64,000 nucleotides of DNA from Pelomonas parva (lineage in GTDB: Bacteria; Pseudomonadota; Gammaproteobacteria; Burkholderiales; Burkholderiaceae_C): the NCBI RefSeq assembly GCF_043555835.1, contig NZ_JBIGHV010000010.1:1-64000 (forward strand), given 5' to 3'. The position numbers were made by a program, and so were the translations under genes. Under the pieces are notes generated by a model. That model was not told the DNA's origin and ran no database searches. It was given only the letters and a program-made list of their open reading frames with translations. Below, one piece after another: positions 7,074-16,258 of this stretch (position 1 is the stretch's first letter; each line of letters starts with the position of its first letter).

Positions 7074-10000
7074 CTACAGCGCTTCCGCCGTGCGGTCGCT
7101 GGCCAGGCGCTCGGCATCGCGCCGGCCGAACAGCCAGAACATGGCGGGCGTCAGGAAGGTGTCGAGCAGCGTCGAGCTGATGAGCCCGGAGAAGATGACG
7201 ACGGCCACCGGATGCAGGATCTCGGTGCCGGGGCGCTCGGCTTCGAACAGCAGCGGCGCCAGCGCAAAGGCCGTGACCAGTGCCGTCATCAGCACCGGGC
7301 TCAGCCGCTCCAGCGAGCCGCGCACGATCATCTTCATGTCGAACTGTTCGCCCTCGAAGCGCATCAGGTTCACGTAGTGGCTCACCTTCAGGATGCCGTT
7401 GCGCACCGAGATGCCGGCCAGCGTGATGAAGCCCACCAGCGCCGCCACGGACAGTGGCTGCCCGGCCAGCGCCAGCCCGATGACGGCACCGACGAGTGCC
7501 AGCGGGATGTTGGCCATGATGAGCAGGGCCAGCCGCGTGCTCTGGTAGCGCGTGTACAGCACCACGAACATCAGCACGGCGGAGACGATGGACAGCAGCC
7601 CGACGAGGCGGGACGCCTCCTCCTGCGCCTGGAACTGGCCGCCCAGCGTCACGAAGTAGCCTTCTGGCAGCTTGGTCGTGCTGACGACGGCGCGGATGTC
7701 GGCCACGATGTCCGACAGCGCACGTCCCTGCGCGTTCGCGGACAGCACGATGCGGCGCTTGCCGTCGTCCCGGCTGATCTGGTTCGGGCCGTCGGCATCC
7801 TCGATGGTGGCGATGCGAGAAAGAGGGATGCGGCCGCCAGGTGTCTCCACCAGGATCTGGCCGAGGCCTTCGACGGTGCGTGCGGACTCGGGCAAGCGCA
7901 TCACCAGTGCGAAGCGCCGGCCGTTCTCGACGATCTGCGTGACCTTCTCTCCCTCGACGAGGCTTTGCAGCATGGCCAACACCTGCGGCGCCGGCACGGC
8001 GTACTGGGCGGCAGCTGCGTAGTCGATGCGCACCTTGATCTGTGGTGCGAGCACCTGCTTCTCGATCTCCAGGTCCGCGATGCCAGGAATGGTGGCGAGG
8101 CGCGAACGCAGTGCGTCGGCTTGGCCACGCAACGTGTCGAGGTCCTCGCCGAAGATCTTGATTGCGATCTGCGAGCGCACGCCCGACAGCATGTGGTCGA
8201 TGCGGTGCGAGATCGGCTGGCCGATGCCGATGGCCGCCGGCAGGTTCACCAGCCGTGAGCGGATGTCCGCATTGATCTCGTCCATGCTGCGCGTGATCTC
8301 GGACGGTGGCTTCAGGCCGACGTCCAGTTCGCTGACATGCACGCCCTCGGCATGCTCGTCCAGCTCGGCACGGCCACTGCGGCGGCCAACGTGCGTGACC
8401 TCGGGCACCTGCTTGACGAGCACTTCGGCCTGTTGCGCAAGGGCAGAGCTTTCTGCGAGGGTCACGCCGGGGTTCAGGCGAAGCCCGATCAGCAGCGTTC
8501 CTTCGTTGAAAGGTGGCAGGAAAGTCGTTGCGAAGAACGGCACCGCCGCGCCGGCCAGCACCACCGCCACACCTCCAGCCGCCAGCGCTGCGCGCGGCCG
8601 GGCCAGCACCGAAGCCAGGCCCGTGTTGTAGTGCTGCTTGAGCCAGGCCAGCAGCTTGGTGTCGCCATGGTCCAGCGACTTCATGCGCGGCAGCAGGTAA
8701 AGGCTCAGTACCGGCGTCACGGTGACCGAGACGATCAGGCTCGCCAGCGTCGAGACGATGAAGGCGATGCCCAGCGGCACGAACAGGCGGCCCTCCATGC
8801 CCGGCAGCGCGAACAGCGGCACGAACACCAGCACGATGATGATGGTGGCGTACAGGATGGCCGAGCGCACTTCCATGGTGGCCATCGCTACGACCTCCAG
8901 CGGGCTGCGGCGCTTGTGCTCGTCGTGCGTACGCTCCTCTTTCAGCCGCCGCATGACGTTCTCGATGCCGACGACGGCGTCATCTACCAGCCCGCCGATG
9001 GCGATGGCCAGGCCGCCAAGGGTCATCGTGTTGATCGACAGCCCGAAGTAGCGGAACACCAGCGCCGTGATGAGGATCGACACGGGAATCGCCACCAGCG
9101 CGATGACCGTCGTGCGGACGTTGCCGAGGAACAGCAGCAGGATGGCGGCGACGAAGATGGACGCGCCGACCAGCTTGCCCTGCAACGTCGTGATCGACGC
9201 CTCGATGAAGCTGGCCTGGCGGAAGGTCACCTGTGGCGTTTGCATGCCGGTCGGCAGCGAGCGCTTCATGTCGCCGAGCGCCGCCTCAATGCTCTCGGTC
9301 AGCGCGATGGTGTCTGCCGTCGGCTGTTTCTGAATGCCCAGGATGACCGCCGGCTGGCCGCCGAAGCCCGCGTCGCCGCGCTTGGTGGCCGGCGCGAAGG
9401 TCACGTCTGCCACCTGACGCAGCAGCACGGCCTGGCCGTTGCGTGCCGTGATGGCGAGGTTGCGCAGGTCATCGAGCCTGGAGGTGCGACCGAGGTTGCG
9501 GATCAGGTACTCGCGGCCGTTGAGTTCCAGGAAGCCGCCCGAGGTATTGGACGAGAAGCCTTTCAGTGCCGCTTCGAGCTGGTCATGCGTGATGCCGAGG
9601 TCGGCCATTCGTGCCGTGTTCGGTTGCACCTGGAACTGGCGCACCTCGCCGCCGATGGGGATCACCTGTGCGACGCCGGGGATCGCCATCAGCCGTGGGC
9701 GCAGCACCCAGTCCGCATACTCCCGCACCGCCATGGCCGAGACCTTGGTCGTGTCGATCGGGATCGCGATCTGCATGATCTCGCCCATGATCGAGCTGAT
9801 GGGGCCCATGCGAGGCACGACGCCCTCGGGCAGGCCTTCCTCCATCGACGACAGCCGCTCCGACACCATCTGCCGCGCACGGAAGATCTCGGTGCGCCAG
9901 TCGAAGGTCACGTAGACGAAGGACAGGCCGGCGCTGGATGTCGAGCGCACGGACTCCACGCCCGGCAGGCCGTTCATGGTTGTTTCCAGCGGGAAGGTGA

Positions 10001-10193
10001 TGAGTTGCTCCACCTCCTCGGACGCCATGCCGCCCGCCTCGGTCATGATGGTGACCGTGGGCTTGTTCAGGTCGGGGAACACGTCCACCGGCATGCGCGA
10101 CAGCGTGAACACGCCGTAGCCGACCAGCACCAGGCTGGCGATGATGACGAGCAGCCGGTTGGCCAGGCTGCTGTCGAGTAGCCACTTGAACAT
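7074..10193 (-). CDS. czcA: RND heavy-metal efflux pump, CzcA/CusA family
   Basis: A 1039-residue inner-membrane proton-driven pump, full length for the HME-RND family. It has the N-terminal segment MPVDVFPDLNKPTVTI, large porter loops after TM1 and TM7, and the TM4 motif GGLAIAIGGLVDDAVVGIEN. TM4 carries the proton-relay acids; this version (Gly-Leu-Val-Asp-Asp) is neither the classical CzcA (Zn/Co/Cd) nor CusA (Cu/Ag) form. The substrate is therefore best left as divalent metal cations, probably Zn/Cd/Co given the czc neighbours. It pairs with the adaptor 9 bases upstream and the outer-membrane factor further upstream. Confidence 0.9.
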   Translation of the reverse strand: MFKWLLDSSLANRLLVIIASLVLVGYGVFTLSRMPVDVFPDLNKPTVTIMTEAGGMASEEVEQLITFPLETTMNGLPGVESVRSTSSAGLSFVYVTFDWRTEIFRARQMVSERLSSMEEGLPEGVVPRMGPISSIMGEIMQIAIPIDTTKVSAMAVREYADWVLRPRLMAIPGVAQVIPIGGEVRQFQVQPNTARMADLGITHDQLEAALKGFSSNTSGGFLELNGREYLIRNLGRTSRLDDLRNLAITARNGQAVLLRQVADVTFAPATKRGDAGFGGQPAVILGIQKQPTADTIALTESIEAALGDMKRSLPTGMQTPQVTFRQASFIEASITTLQGKLVGASIFVAAILLLFLGNVRTTVIALVAIPVSILITALVFRYFGLSINTMTLGGLAIAIGGLVDDAVVGIENVMRRLKEERTHDEHKRRSPLEVVAMATMEVRSAILYATIIIVLVFVPLFALPGMEGRLFVPLGIAFIVSTLASLIVSVTVTPVLSLYLLPRMKSLDHGDTKLLAWLKQHYNTGLASVLARPRAALAAGGVAVVLAGAAVPFFATTFLPPFNEGTLLIGLRLNPGVTLAESSALAQQAEVLVKQVPEVTHVGRRSGRAELDEHAEGVHVSELDVGLKPPSEITRSMDEINADIRSRLVNLPAAIGIGQPISHRIDHMLSGVRSQIAIKIFGEDLDTLRGQADALRSRLATIPGIADLEIEKQVLAPQIKVRIDYAAAAQYAVPAPQVLAMLQSLVEGEKVTQIVENGRRFALVMRLPESARTVEGLGQILVETPGGRIPLSRIATIEDADGPNQISRDDGKRRIVLSANAQGRALSDIVADIRAVVSTTKLPEGYFVTLGGQFQAQEEASRLVGLLSIVSAVLMFVVLYTRYQSTRLALLIMANIPLALVGAVIGLALAGQPLSVAALVGFITLAGISVRNGILKVSHYVNLMRFEGEQFDMKMIVRGSLERLSPVLMTALVTAFALAPLLFEAERPGTEILHPVAVVIFSGLISSTLLDTFLTPAMFWLFGRRDAERLASDRTAEAL

Positions 10194-10202
10194 GCGTGAA
10201 CC

Positions 10203-11324
10203 TCAGCGGACCTGGTTGACCAGGCCGGCGCCTTGCACCGCCACGCGCTCGCCCGCCTTGAGGCCGGACGTGACGATGACGTTCGCACCGTCCAGCGGCT
10301 CCGTCTGTACGACCCGCGGCGAGAAGCGCTCAGGCGCTGCCTTGACCCAGACGATGGTCTGGTTGGCGGGGTTTTTCATGAGCGCGGCGGCAGGCACCGG
10401 CACGCCGGCGATCTGGCTGCGCGTCTGCGCGATCACCTTGACGGGCTGGCCGACGGCGAACGAGCCCAGCGAGCCCCCGCTGGCGGTGAAGGCAATCGGC
10501 AGCGCCTGCTCACGAAGCGCGCGCGCTGCGCCGACGAACTTCAACGTCACCTTGTCCGTGCCGCTGGCGATGAATCCGCCGGCGATGTCATTCGCGACGG
10601 CCGCGTCGAACGCCACCGCCTCGACGCGCAGACGCGCCGGGTCGACGATCTCGAAGACCAGTTCGCGCGCATCGATCACTTGTCCGGCGACGGCCTGGGA
10701 AGACGCGATGACGCCCGATGCCGGCGCCAGCAGGGCCTCGCGGCTGTTCAAACCAGCGCCGATAGCAGCAGCACGCGCGCTGAGGCTGGCGACCTCGCTC
10801 TCCGCGGCCTCGATGTCCTTGCGCGGGACGGTGTCGGCCAGCTCGCGCAGCCGGGCGACCCGCTTCTGCGCAAGATCGCGCGAAGCGCGGAGCTCGGCCA
10901 GTTGCGCCGCCTGGCTACCTCGCTCCAAGGTGTCGGAAGCCGGTACCACGTACGCCAGCACTTCGCCCTTGCGCACGGTTTGACCAAGCGCCGGGAATCC
11001 TCGCGGGCCGGACTCCAGCCGGCCGGCAACCATGGCCTGAACACGGCCGCCGGCGTTGGGGTCCATGACGATGCGGCCATTGAGTTCAACGGCGCGAGGC
11101 AGTTGCTGCTGCGTGACCTCGACCGTGCGCACACCCATCTGGCGCTGCGCGGGCTTGGGGAGGAAGACGCTGCCATCGGGCAGGCGCTGAGGACCGCCAG
11201 AGACGGTCGGTGCCGGCCCGTGGTCATGGCCGTCATCAGCAAATACCGGCATCGCAGGGGCCAACAGCAGTGCGCCGGCAATGGTCAAGGCGCAGGCGGG
11301 GAAAAAGCGGGCGGCGCGGGTCAT
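10203..11324 (-). CDS. czcB: RND periplasmic adaptor, CzcB type
   Basis: A 373-residue membrane-fusion protein. It has a signal peptide, then DDGHDHGPAP (His/Asp metal motif), a barrel-sandwich hybrid (GRIVMDPNAGGRVQAMVAGR near 100), a coiled-coil hairpin, and the second half of the lipoyl domain. It links the inner-membrane pump to the outer-membrane channel and may hand over metal. The ATG at 11324 overlaps the previous gene's stop by 4 bases and gives a proper signal peptide; an upstream in-frame start at 11429 does not. Confidence 0.9.
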   Translation of the reverse strand: MTRAARFFPACALTIAGALLLAPAMPVFADDGHDHGPAPTVSGGPQRLPDGSVFLPKPAQRQMGVRTVEVTQQQLPRAVELNGRIVMDPNAGGRVQAMVAGRLESGPRGFPALGQTVRKGEVLAYVVPASDTLERGSQAAQLAELRASRDLAQKRVARLRELADTVPRKDIEAAESEVASLSARAAAIGAGLNSREALLAPASGVIASSQAVAGQVIDARELVFEIVDPARLRVEAVAFDAAVANDIAGGFIASGTDKVTLKFVGAARALREQALPIAFTASGGSLGSFAVGQPVKVIAQTRSQIAGVPVPAAALMKNPANQTIVWVKAAPERFSPRVVQTEPLDGANVIVTSGLKAGERVAVQGAGLVNQVR

Positions 11325-11899
11325 GCCGTCTCTCCAAAACGGTTGCCGCGGCGCATGCGCTTGCGCAACGCAGCGAGGCCGCCCAGCACCACGGCGGCGC
11401 CAACACCCCAGGCGGCCCAGAACTTCCACGAGCGATCCACATGGGTGTCGGCGTGCTCGTCGGCGTGAATGTCGATCTCGCCCGCCAGCAGGTCTGACTC
11501 GTTCCCGGCCGTGATCGTTGCCGTGACCGGCGTGACGCCTGGCTTCGGCTCCTGCGCCAGCGTGGCCGTGAACTCGCCATCGCCCTGGGCCTTGGCTGCC
11601 AGCTGTGCACCGCCGATATTCAGCGACAACTGAGCACCCTTGACCGGTGCATTCGTCGGCGCGTGGTCGAGGTAGAGCGTCAACTGCTTGCCGTCGATGA
11701 CGCCGACCAGCTCGAACGCTTCGGACGTCGCCGTGAAGCGCGGCAAGGCGGCTGCCGCCGGCTCCTTGGCGCCGTCACCGTGGTCGTGGCCGTCGCCAGC
11801 TCGTGCCGTGCTGGGCCAGGCGGCCCAGACGGCGAGCGGCAGGATGGTGGCGAGCGCCAGGCGTCGCAGGGGGAGGGTTTGCAACCGTAGGGAGGTCAT
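11321..11899 (-). CDS. Exported membrane-anchored protein of the czc operon, His-rich
   Basis: A 192-residue protein: signal peptide, GDGHDHGDGAKEP motif, a beta-sandwich-like domain, then HADEHADTHVDRS and one C-terminal membrane helix (FWAAWGVGAAVVLGGLAAL) followed by basic residues. It is thus a periplasmic domain anchored in the inner membrane. The middle resembles domains found at the N-terminus of some CzcB adaptors, and it is translationally coupled to czcB. It may act as a detached metal-sensing or metal-funnelling part of the pump; that is inference. Confidence 0.7.
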   Translation of the reverse strand: MTSLRLQTLPLRRLALATILPLAVWAAWPSTARAGDGHDHGDGAKEPAAAALPRFTATSEAFELVGVIDGKQLTLYLDHAPTNAPVKGAQLSLNIGGAQLAAKAQGDGEFTATLAQEPKPGVTPVTATITAGNESDLLAGEIDIHADEHADTHVDRSWKFWAAWGVGAAVVLGGLAALRKRMRRGNRFGETA

Positions 11900-11905
11900 G
11901 GTGTA

Positions 11906-13207
11906 TCACTCGGGCAGCAGGCCCAGCGCCTGCCGCAAACTGGAAATTGCCTGGTCGACGGCGATGCGGGCGCGGGCGTTCTGCCGCTCGGCCTCGAAGG
12001 CATCCAGCTCGACGCGAAGCCGCGTCGGCAGGTCCGTCTCGCCAAGACGGAAAGACTTGTCGTAGAACGCGCGCGTGTCCCGGGTGAGGGAGGCACGGCG
12101 AGCGGTGGCTTCTTGCGCAGCGCGGGCAGCAGTCAACCGGGCTGATTGCGCGGCGATGTCCGCAGCGATGCGCTGCTGCTCCATGACCAGCAGCTGTTCG
12201 GCTTCGATCAGATCAGCCTGCGCCGTGGCCGCACGTATGCCGGACTCGCTGCTCTGGCCCAGCGGCAGGCGCAGGCCGAACGTCACGGTCTGGCCATAGC
12301 GCTCGCCCGCTCCGCCTCGCTCGCGGGTGGTCAGCAAGGTCAGTTCGGGATTGGCGCGCCGCTGCACGGCGGCCAGGCCACGCTGCTGCTGCGCGAGGCG
12401 CACCCGGTCGGACAGTTCCGCCAGCGCGGGGTGGGTTACCGCCGTTTCGGCGTTGACCGGCACGTCGGGTGAGCGTTCGCCGGGTACCGCATCGCCTGCA
12501 GCCGGGAGGGCTCCCCAGCCCTGGAGCGCGGCCTGCGCTTGCGCGACGGCGGCTTGTGCAAGAGACAGCTCGGCTTGCGCGGAGGCGAGCGCAGCATCTG
12601 CCTGATGCTGGTCGGCGCGGGACAGGTCGCCCGCCGCAGCACGGCGGCCCACGTCGGCGGCCAATGCCGCTGCGCTGGCACGGCGCGCCTCGGCCAAGCT
12701 CGCATCGAGCCGAGCGAGTTGCAGCGTCCACCAGGCTTCGCGCACCTGGCCGGCCACGCGCCATTGCGCGGCGGCCACGCGGCTGTCTACCGTGGCCAGC
12801 TCCGCATCGGCCACCGCCCGGCTGCGGCTGCGCTCGCCGGGCAGCCACAGCGGCAGGGCGACGCCGGCCTCGTACTCGCGTGCGCCGGAACTGCGGGTGA
12901 GGCGGTCGGTGCGAGCCGAGGCTTCCAGCGACGGAGCGTCGGCCGTCCAGCGCTGCGCGGCAGCTTTGCGAGCCGCAGCAGCGTCACGCCGGGCAAAAGC
13001 CGCAGCGCCTTCAGGTTGTTGCGCCCAGGCCCGCTCGAAAGCCTGGCGCAGCGTCATGGGACTGGTGACTGCGGCCGATGAAGAGGCGGCGCCCTGCGCG
13101 TGAAGCGACAGTGGCATGCCCAAGAGCGCCAGGGCCAACAAGGCACAGGTGCTGCGGATGGGAAATCTGGGGGTGCTGTGGGAGGTCGGGCGTGAAAAGC
13201 GGGGCAT
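11906..13207 (-). CDS. czcC: TolC-family outer-membrane factor, CzcC type
   Basis: A 433-residue outer-membrane efflux channel subunit. After the signal peptide (cleavage near LHAQG) come the two tandem coiled-coil/beta halves of the TolC family, rich in Ala, Gln and Arg heptads, ending in LRQALGLLPE. It completes the CzcCBA tripartite pump. I chose ATG 13207 because it gives the signal peptide; the longer frame to 13321 covers the regulatory box. It is first gene of the minus-strand czc operon, seven genes running to 5754. Confidence 0.88.
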   Translation of the reverse strand: MPRFSRPTSHSTPRFPIRSTCALLALALLGMPLSLHAQGAASSSAAVTSPMTLRQAFERAWAQQPEGAAAFARRDAAAARKAAAQRWTADAPSLEASARTDRLTRSSGAREYEAGVALPLWLPGERSRSRAVADAELATVDSRVAAAQWRVAGQVREAWWTLQLARLDASLAEARRASAAALAADVGRRAAAGDLSRADQHQADAALASAQAELSLAQAAVAQAQAALQGWGALPAAGDAVPGERSPDVPVNAETAVTHPALAELSDRVRLAQQQRGLAAVQRRANPELTLLTTRERGGAGERYGQTVTFGLRLPLGQSSESGIRAATAQADLIEAEQLLVMEQQRIAADIAAQSARLTAARAAQEATARRASLTRDTRAFYDKSFRLGETDLPTRLRVELDAFEAERQNARARIAVDQAISSLRQALGLLPE

Positions 13208-13321
13208 ACCGGGCGATGAATTCCTGGGCCTTCGGCGACGCCACTCGGGAGGAGGCGCCGCATGCAGGCTCACGTTGAGCGGCACTCTAGGAAGCAGGCC
13301 ACGACACAGGCCCAACGCCAA

Positions 13322-13339
13322 GATGACAATTTCGTAATC
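13322..13339. promoter_or_regulatory. Candidate CzcR box in the czcC-czcR divergent region
   Basis: GATGAC-AATTTC-GTAATC is an inverted repeat (5 of 6 positions) of GAT(T/G)AC with a six-base spacer. It lies 36 bases before the czcR start and about 115 before the czcC start. Response regulators of the CzcR/CopR group bind repeats of this shape. A second copy (GATTAC-N6-GTCA) lies upstream of czcE at 15840-15857. Confidence 0.5.
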
Positions 13340-13374
13340 TGGCCGGCGCGCGCTCGGCGGCCAAAATGACCTGC

Positions 13375-14061
13375 ATGAAGCTCTTGGTCGTGGAAGATGA
13401 GGCGAAGCTGGCGGACTACCTCAGGAAGGGCCTGACCGAGGAAGGTTTCGTGGTGGACGTGGCGCGCAACGGCGTGGATGGCCTGCACTTGGCAGCCGAA
13501 GGGGATTACGACCTGGTGTTGCTGGACGGGATGCTCCCGGGCATCGACGGGCTGGCGGTGCTGGCCGCGCTGCGCCAGAGCCAGCAAACGCCGGTACTGA
13601 TGCTGACAGCACGCTCCCAGGTCGAGGACCGAGTCAAAGGGCTGCAGGCCGGCGCCGACGACTACCTCGTCAAACCCTTCGCGTTCTCTGAACTGCTGGC
13701 GCGCATCCAGGCCTTGCTGCGCCGGGGCCGCCCCGCGCAGACGCCGACAGAAGCGACCGTCCTCAAGCTCAGCGATCTGGAGCTGGACCTGATCCGACGC
13801 AAGGCCGTTCGTGCCGGCAAGCGCCTGGAGTTGACCGCCAAGGAATTCAACCTGCTGAGCCTGCTGCTGCGCCGCGCGGGCGAGGTGCTGTCACGCACGG
13901 AGCTGGCCGAGCAAGTCTGGGACATGAACTTCGACAGCGAGACCAACGTCGTCGAGGTGGCCGTGCGACGCCTTCGCACCAAGCTCGACCAGCCGTTTGA
14001 CCGACCGCTGCTTCACACGGTGCGAGGCATGGGCTACGTGCTGGAAGCGCGCGAAGCGTGA
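13375..14061 (+). CDS. czcR: OmpR-family heavy-metal response regulator
   Basis: A 228-residue regulator with a receiver domain (phosphoacceptor Asp51 in LVLLDGMLPG, acidic pocket VVEDE, Lys in LVKPF) and a C-terminal winged helix ending TVRGMGYVLE. Closest in type to CzcR/CopR/SilR of metal systems. I prefer the ATG at 13375 (MKLLVVEDE) over the one at 13366. It is divergent from the czc operon and overlaps czcS by 4 bases (GTGA). It likely activates czcCBA and czcE, and itself, in response to periplasmic metal. Confidence 0.9.
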   Translation: MKLLVVEDEAKLADYLRKGLTEEGFVVDVARNGVDGLHLAAEGDYDLVLLDGMLPGIDGLAVLAALRQSQQTPVLMLTARSQVEDRVKGLQAGADDYLVKPFAFSELLARIQALLRRGRPAQTPTEATVLKLSDLELDLIRRKAVRAGKRLELTAKEFNLLSLLLRRAGEVLSRTELAEQVWDMNFDSETNVVEVAVRRLRTKLDQPFDRPLLHTVRGMGYVLEAREA

Positions 14062-15383
14062 CGACCGCGCACACGGCACCCGGGCTGGGTGCGGGACTTT
14101 CGCGCAGCTTGGCGCTGCTGACCGGCATCGGGTTGGGGCTAGTCTGCGCCGCCGTCTATGCAGTGCTCGCATTGACGTTGTTGCAGCGCCAGGACGAAAC
14201 ACTCGATCAGAAGCAGGCGGCCATCGCGCAGTTGCTTGGTGAACGAGGCCCGGGTCATAGCGTGGCCGAACTTCAGCATCTGCTCAGCGACGTACTCGCC
14301 GGACATGCCGAGCTGTCACTGCGCGTGACAACTGGCGACGGTGAGGTCATGTTCGACAAGGCTTCTGCGCAAGCCTGGCCGGCCAAGCAGCGACGCTTCA
14401 ACGTGCCGGTGGCCGCGACCGGGCCGGCCACTTCAGTGCTGTTGGCTTTGGATCAGCGAGGCGATGACGCGCTGCTGCAGCGTCTGGCGTGGACGTTGGC
14501 ATGTACGGCCGTCGGCGGCGCGCTCGCTGTGTCCGCTGGCGCCTACTGGCTGGTCCGCCGAGGGTTGGTACCGTTGCACCGTTTGGTGGACCAGACGAGG
14601 TTGGTGACGGCTCACGATCTGGCCAGACGGCTGGACGGCTCCGGCCAGCCGATGGAGCTGCAGCCGCTGATCGAGCAGTTCAACGCGCTGCTGGGTCGAC
14701 TGGATGGGGCGTACCGGCAGATGGAGGCTTTCAACGCCGATGTGGCACACGAGCTGAACACCCCGCTGTCTACGCTGATCAGCAGTTGCGAGCTGGCACT
14801 GCGCCGTTCGCGAAGCGCAGAGGAATTGCGCGATGTGCTGGGTTCCAACCTGGAAGAGCTGCACCGCATGGCCGGGATCATCGGTGACATGCTTTTCCTG
14901 TCGCACGCTGATAGCGGGTCCGACGCGCGACGCGAACGCGTGGACAGCCTGGCGCATCTGGCCAGCGAGGTGATCGATTTCCACGAGGCCGCCCTGCATG
15001 AAGCAGGGCTGAGGGCGGCGGTCGTCGGCGAGACGGCCGCTCAGGTCGATGCGCGGCTGCTGCGCCGAGCGATCTCCAACTTGCTGGGCAATGCAACGCG
15101 ATACGGCCTCCCGGGCACGACGGTGACCGTGCGAGTCAACCGGGTGGATGCGTCCAGCGTCGCGGTGTCGGTGGAGAACGACGGCCCGGTCATCGCGCCG
15201 GAGCACCTGCCACGCCTATTCGACCGCTTCTACCGCGTCGACGCGGCTCGCGCCGACGCCGACCGCAACCATGGCCTGGGTTTGGCCATCGTGGCGGCCA
15301 TCGCGCGGATGCACGGGGGCCGCGCAACCGCCGAATCCAGCGGCGACACGACCCGCGTCGGCCTGCTGCTGTGCGACGCCTGA
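14058..15383 (+). CDS. czcS: Heavy-metal sensor histidine kinase
   Basis: A 441-residue inner-membrane kinase starting at GTG 14058 inside the czcR stop. Order: membrane helix near 15-37, periplasmic sensor, second helix near 155-175, HAMP, the phosphorylation helix VAHELNTPLSTL (His231), then the ATPase domain with N box (NLLGNATRYG), RFYRVD and GLGLAIV. The HELNTPL motif is typical for the CusS/CzcS heavy-metal sensor family. It phosphorylates CzcR. Confidence 0.9.
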   Translation: MTTAHTAPGLGAGLSRSLALLTGIGLGLVCAAVYAVLALTLLQRQDETLDQKQAAIAQLLGERGPGHSVAELQHLLSDVLAGHAELSLRVTTGDGEVMFDKASAQAWPAKQRRFNVPVAATGPATSVLLALDQRGDDALLQRLAWTLACTAVGGALAVSAGAYWLVRRGLVPLHRLVDQTRLVTAHDLARRLDGSGQPMELQPLIEQFNALLGRLDGAYRQMEAFNADVAHELNTPLSTLISSCELALRRSRSAEELRDVLGSNLEELHRMAGIIGDMLFLSHADSGSDARRERVDSLAHLASEVIDFHEAALHEAGLRAAVVGETAAQVDARLLRRAISNLLGNATRYGLPGTTVTVRVNRVDASSVAVSVENDGPVIAPEHLPRLFDRFYRVDAARADADRNHGLGLAIVAAIARMHGGRATAESSGDTTRVGLLLCDA

Positions 15384-15390
15384 CGCCAGA

Positions 15391-15738
15391 TCAGCCGCGC
15401 TCGCTCTCGGCGCGAGAAACGTAGACGATCAGGTCCGGAGCGTTGAAGTCTGCGGGGGCGATGGCCTTCAGGTCGACGCGTCCGTGGTTGGGCACCTCGA
15501 ACTTCCAAGTGAACGACTTGGCGCCGCTTCGGAAGGTCACCACATCGCCGCAGTCGACATTGAGTGCTTTGATCTTCGTGACATCGACCGTCTTGCCTGC
15601 GGTGGTCGCCTCGGCAACGGGCTTGCCGAGCCAACCCTTGCTCGCAGCTTCGCGCTTGTTGTCGTGAGCCATTGCGCTCGCCGAACCGAGCCCGAGGACG
15701 GCGGCGATCAGGGCGATAGGGGCAACATGGGTTTTCAT
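15391..15738 (-). CDS. czcE: CzcE-like periplasmic metal-binding protein
   Basis: A 115-residue exported protein: signal peptide to SAMA, then HDNKREAASKGWLGKP and a beta-rich domain with VDCGDVVTFRSGAKSFTW. CzcE of Cupriavidus metallidurans is a periplasmic copper-binding dimer of this length and fold, placed beside czcRS as here. ATG 15738 gives the signal peptide; the frame to 15777 does not. It converges on czcS with a 7-base gap. A candidate CzcR box lies about 100 bases upstream. Confidence 0.75.
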   Translation of the reverse strand: MKTHVAPIALIAAVLGLGSASAMAHDNKREAASKGWLGKPVAEATTAGKTVDVTKIKALNVDCGDVVTFRSGAKSFTWKFEVPNHGRVDLKAIAPADFNAPDLIVYVSRAESERG

Positions 15739-15839
15739 GGGGAACTCCTCGTTCGCTGTTCCGGTCGCTCTCGACATGAGGCATCCGACAGCTCAGAAGA
15801 GACTCTAGAAATCGCGCCGCGTCATCAGCCCAACGGCCA

Positions 15840-15857
15840 GATTACTTTTGCGTCAGC
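15840..15857. promoter_or_regulatory. Candidate CzcR box upstream of czcE
   Basis: GATTAC-TTTTGC-GTCAGC matches, on the same pattern GATTAC-N6-GTCA, the complement of the box between czcC and czcR. It sits about 100 bases before the czcE start. Sharing between the two places where CzcR regulation is expected is the evidence; the second half-site is imperfect. Confidence 0.4.
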
Positions 15858-16258
15858 GGAGAGCTGGCCTTATCCCGGCACGCCCCCCGAGCTGACGCGG
15901 CGGGCCTTGGTGTGACAACGGGGATACCTGGCGCTGCGTGCCCGGTATCCCGTGGACAACGCTTGTGCGTTGACCCCCGCGAAGATTGGCGACTCCTTCG
16001 ACACCGCAACAGCAATAGATTTAGTGCTCAGGATCAGCGGACCGCTTGATTAACAGCATGGATTCACTGCTCAAGTGCACTGGATTCCCACCATTCCAAC
16101 GCCTCAAGCAGCAGACCTTCCAGCGCAAGTTGACGGCGACAGCCGAGGTCTGCCTGGTCGGACGACCGCAGCGCGCTCAACACCAGTCGTTGAGGCAGCT
16201 AACCGGCCGGGTGAGCCGACGGCTGCTTCATGCCAGGCAGCGTGAATTCGGCGGCTGA
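15858..16258. other. Gene-poor stretch at the right end of the metal island
   Basis: No gene can be supported. Short frames (for example 16046-16258, plus) show no recognisable motif and unusual composition. It probably holds decayed DNA upstream of the integrase remnant, since the open frame of that remnant begins right after a stop at 16256-16258. Confidence 0.5.

Noticed and set aside
7059..10181. Long plus-strand open frames (7059-8258 and 8337-10181)
   Set aside because: They mirror the RND pump gene on the minus strand and translate to Gln/His/Arg-rich sequence without motifs.
16046..16258. 70-codon plus-strand frame before the integrase remnant
   Set aside because: No motif, no ribosome site, and the region looks like decayed DNA.
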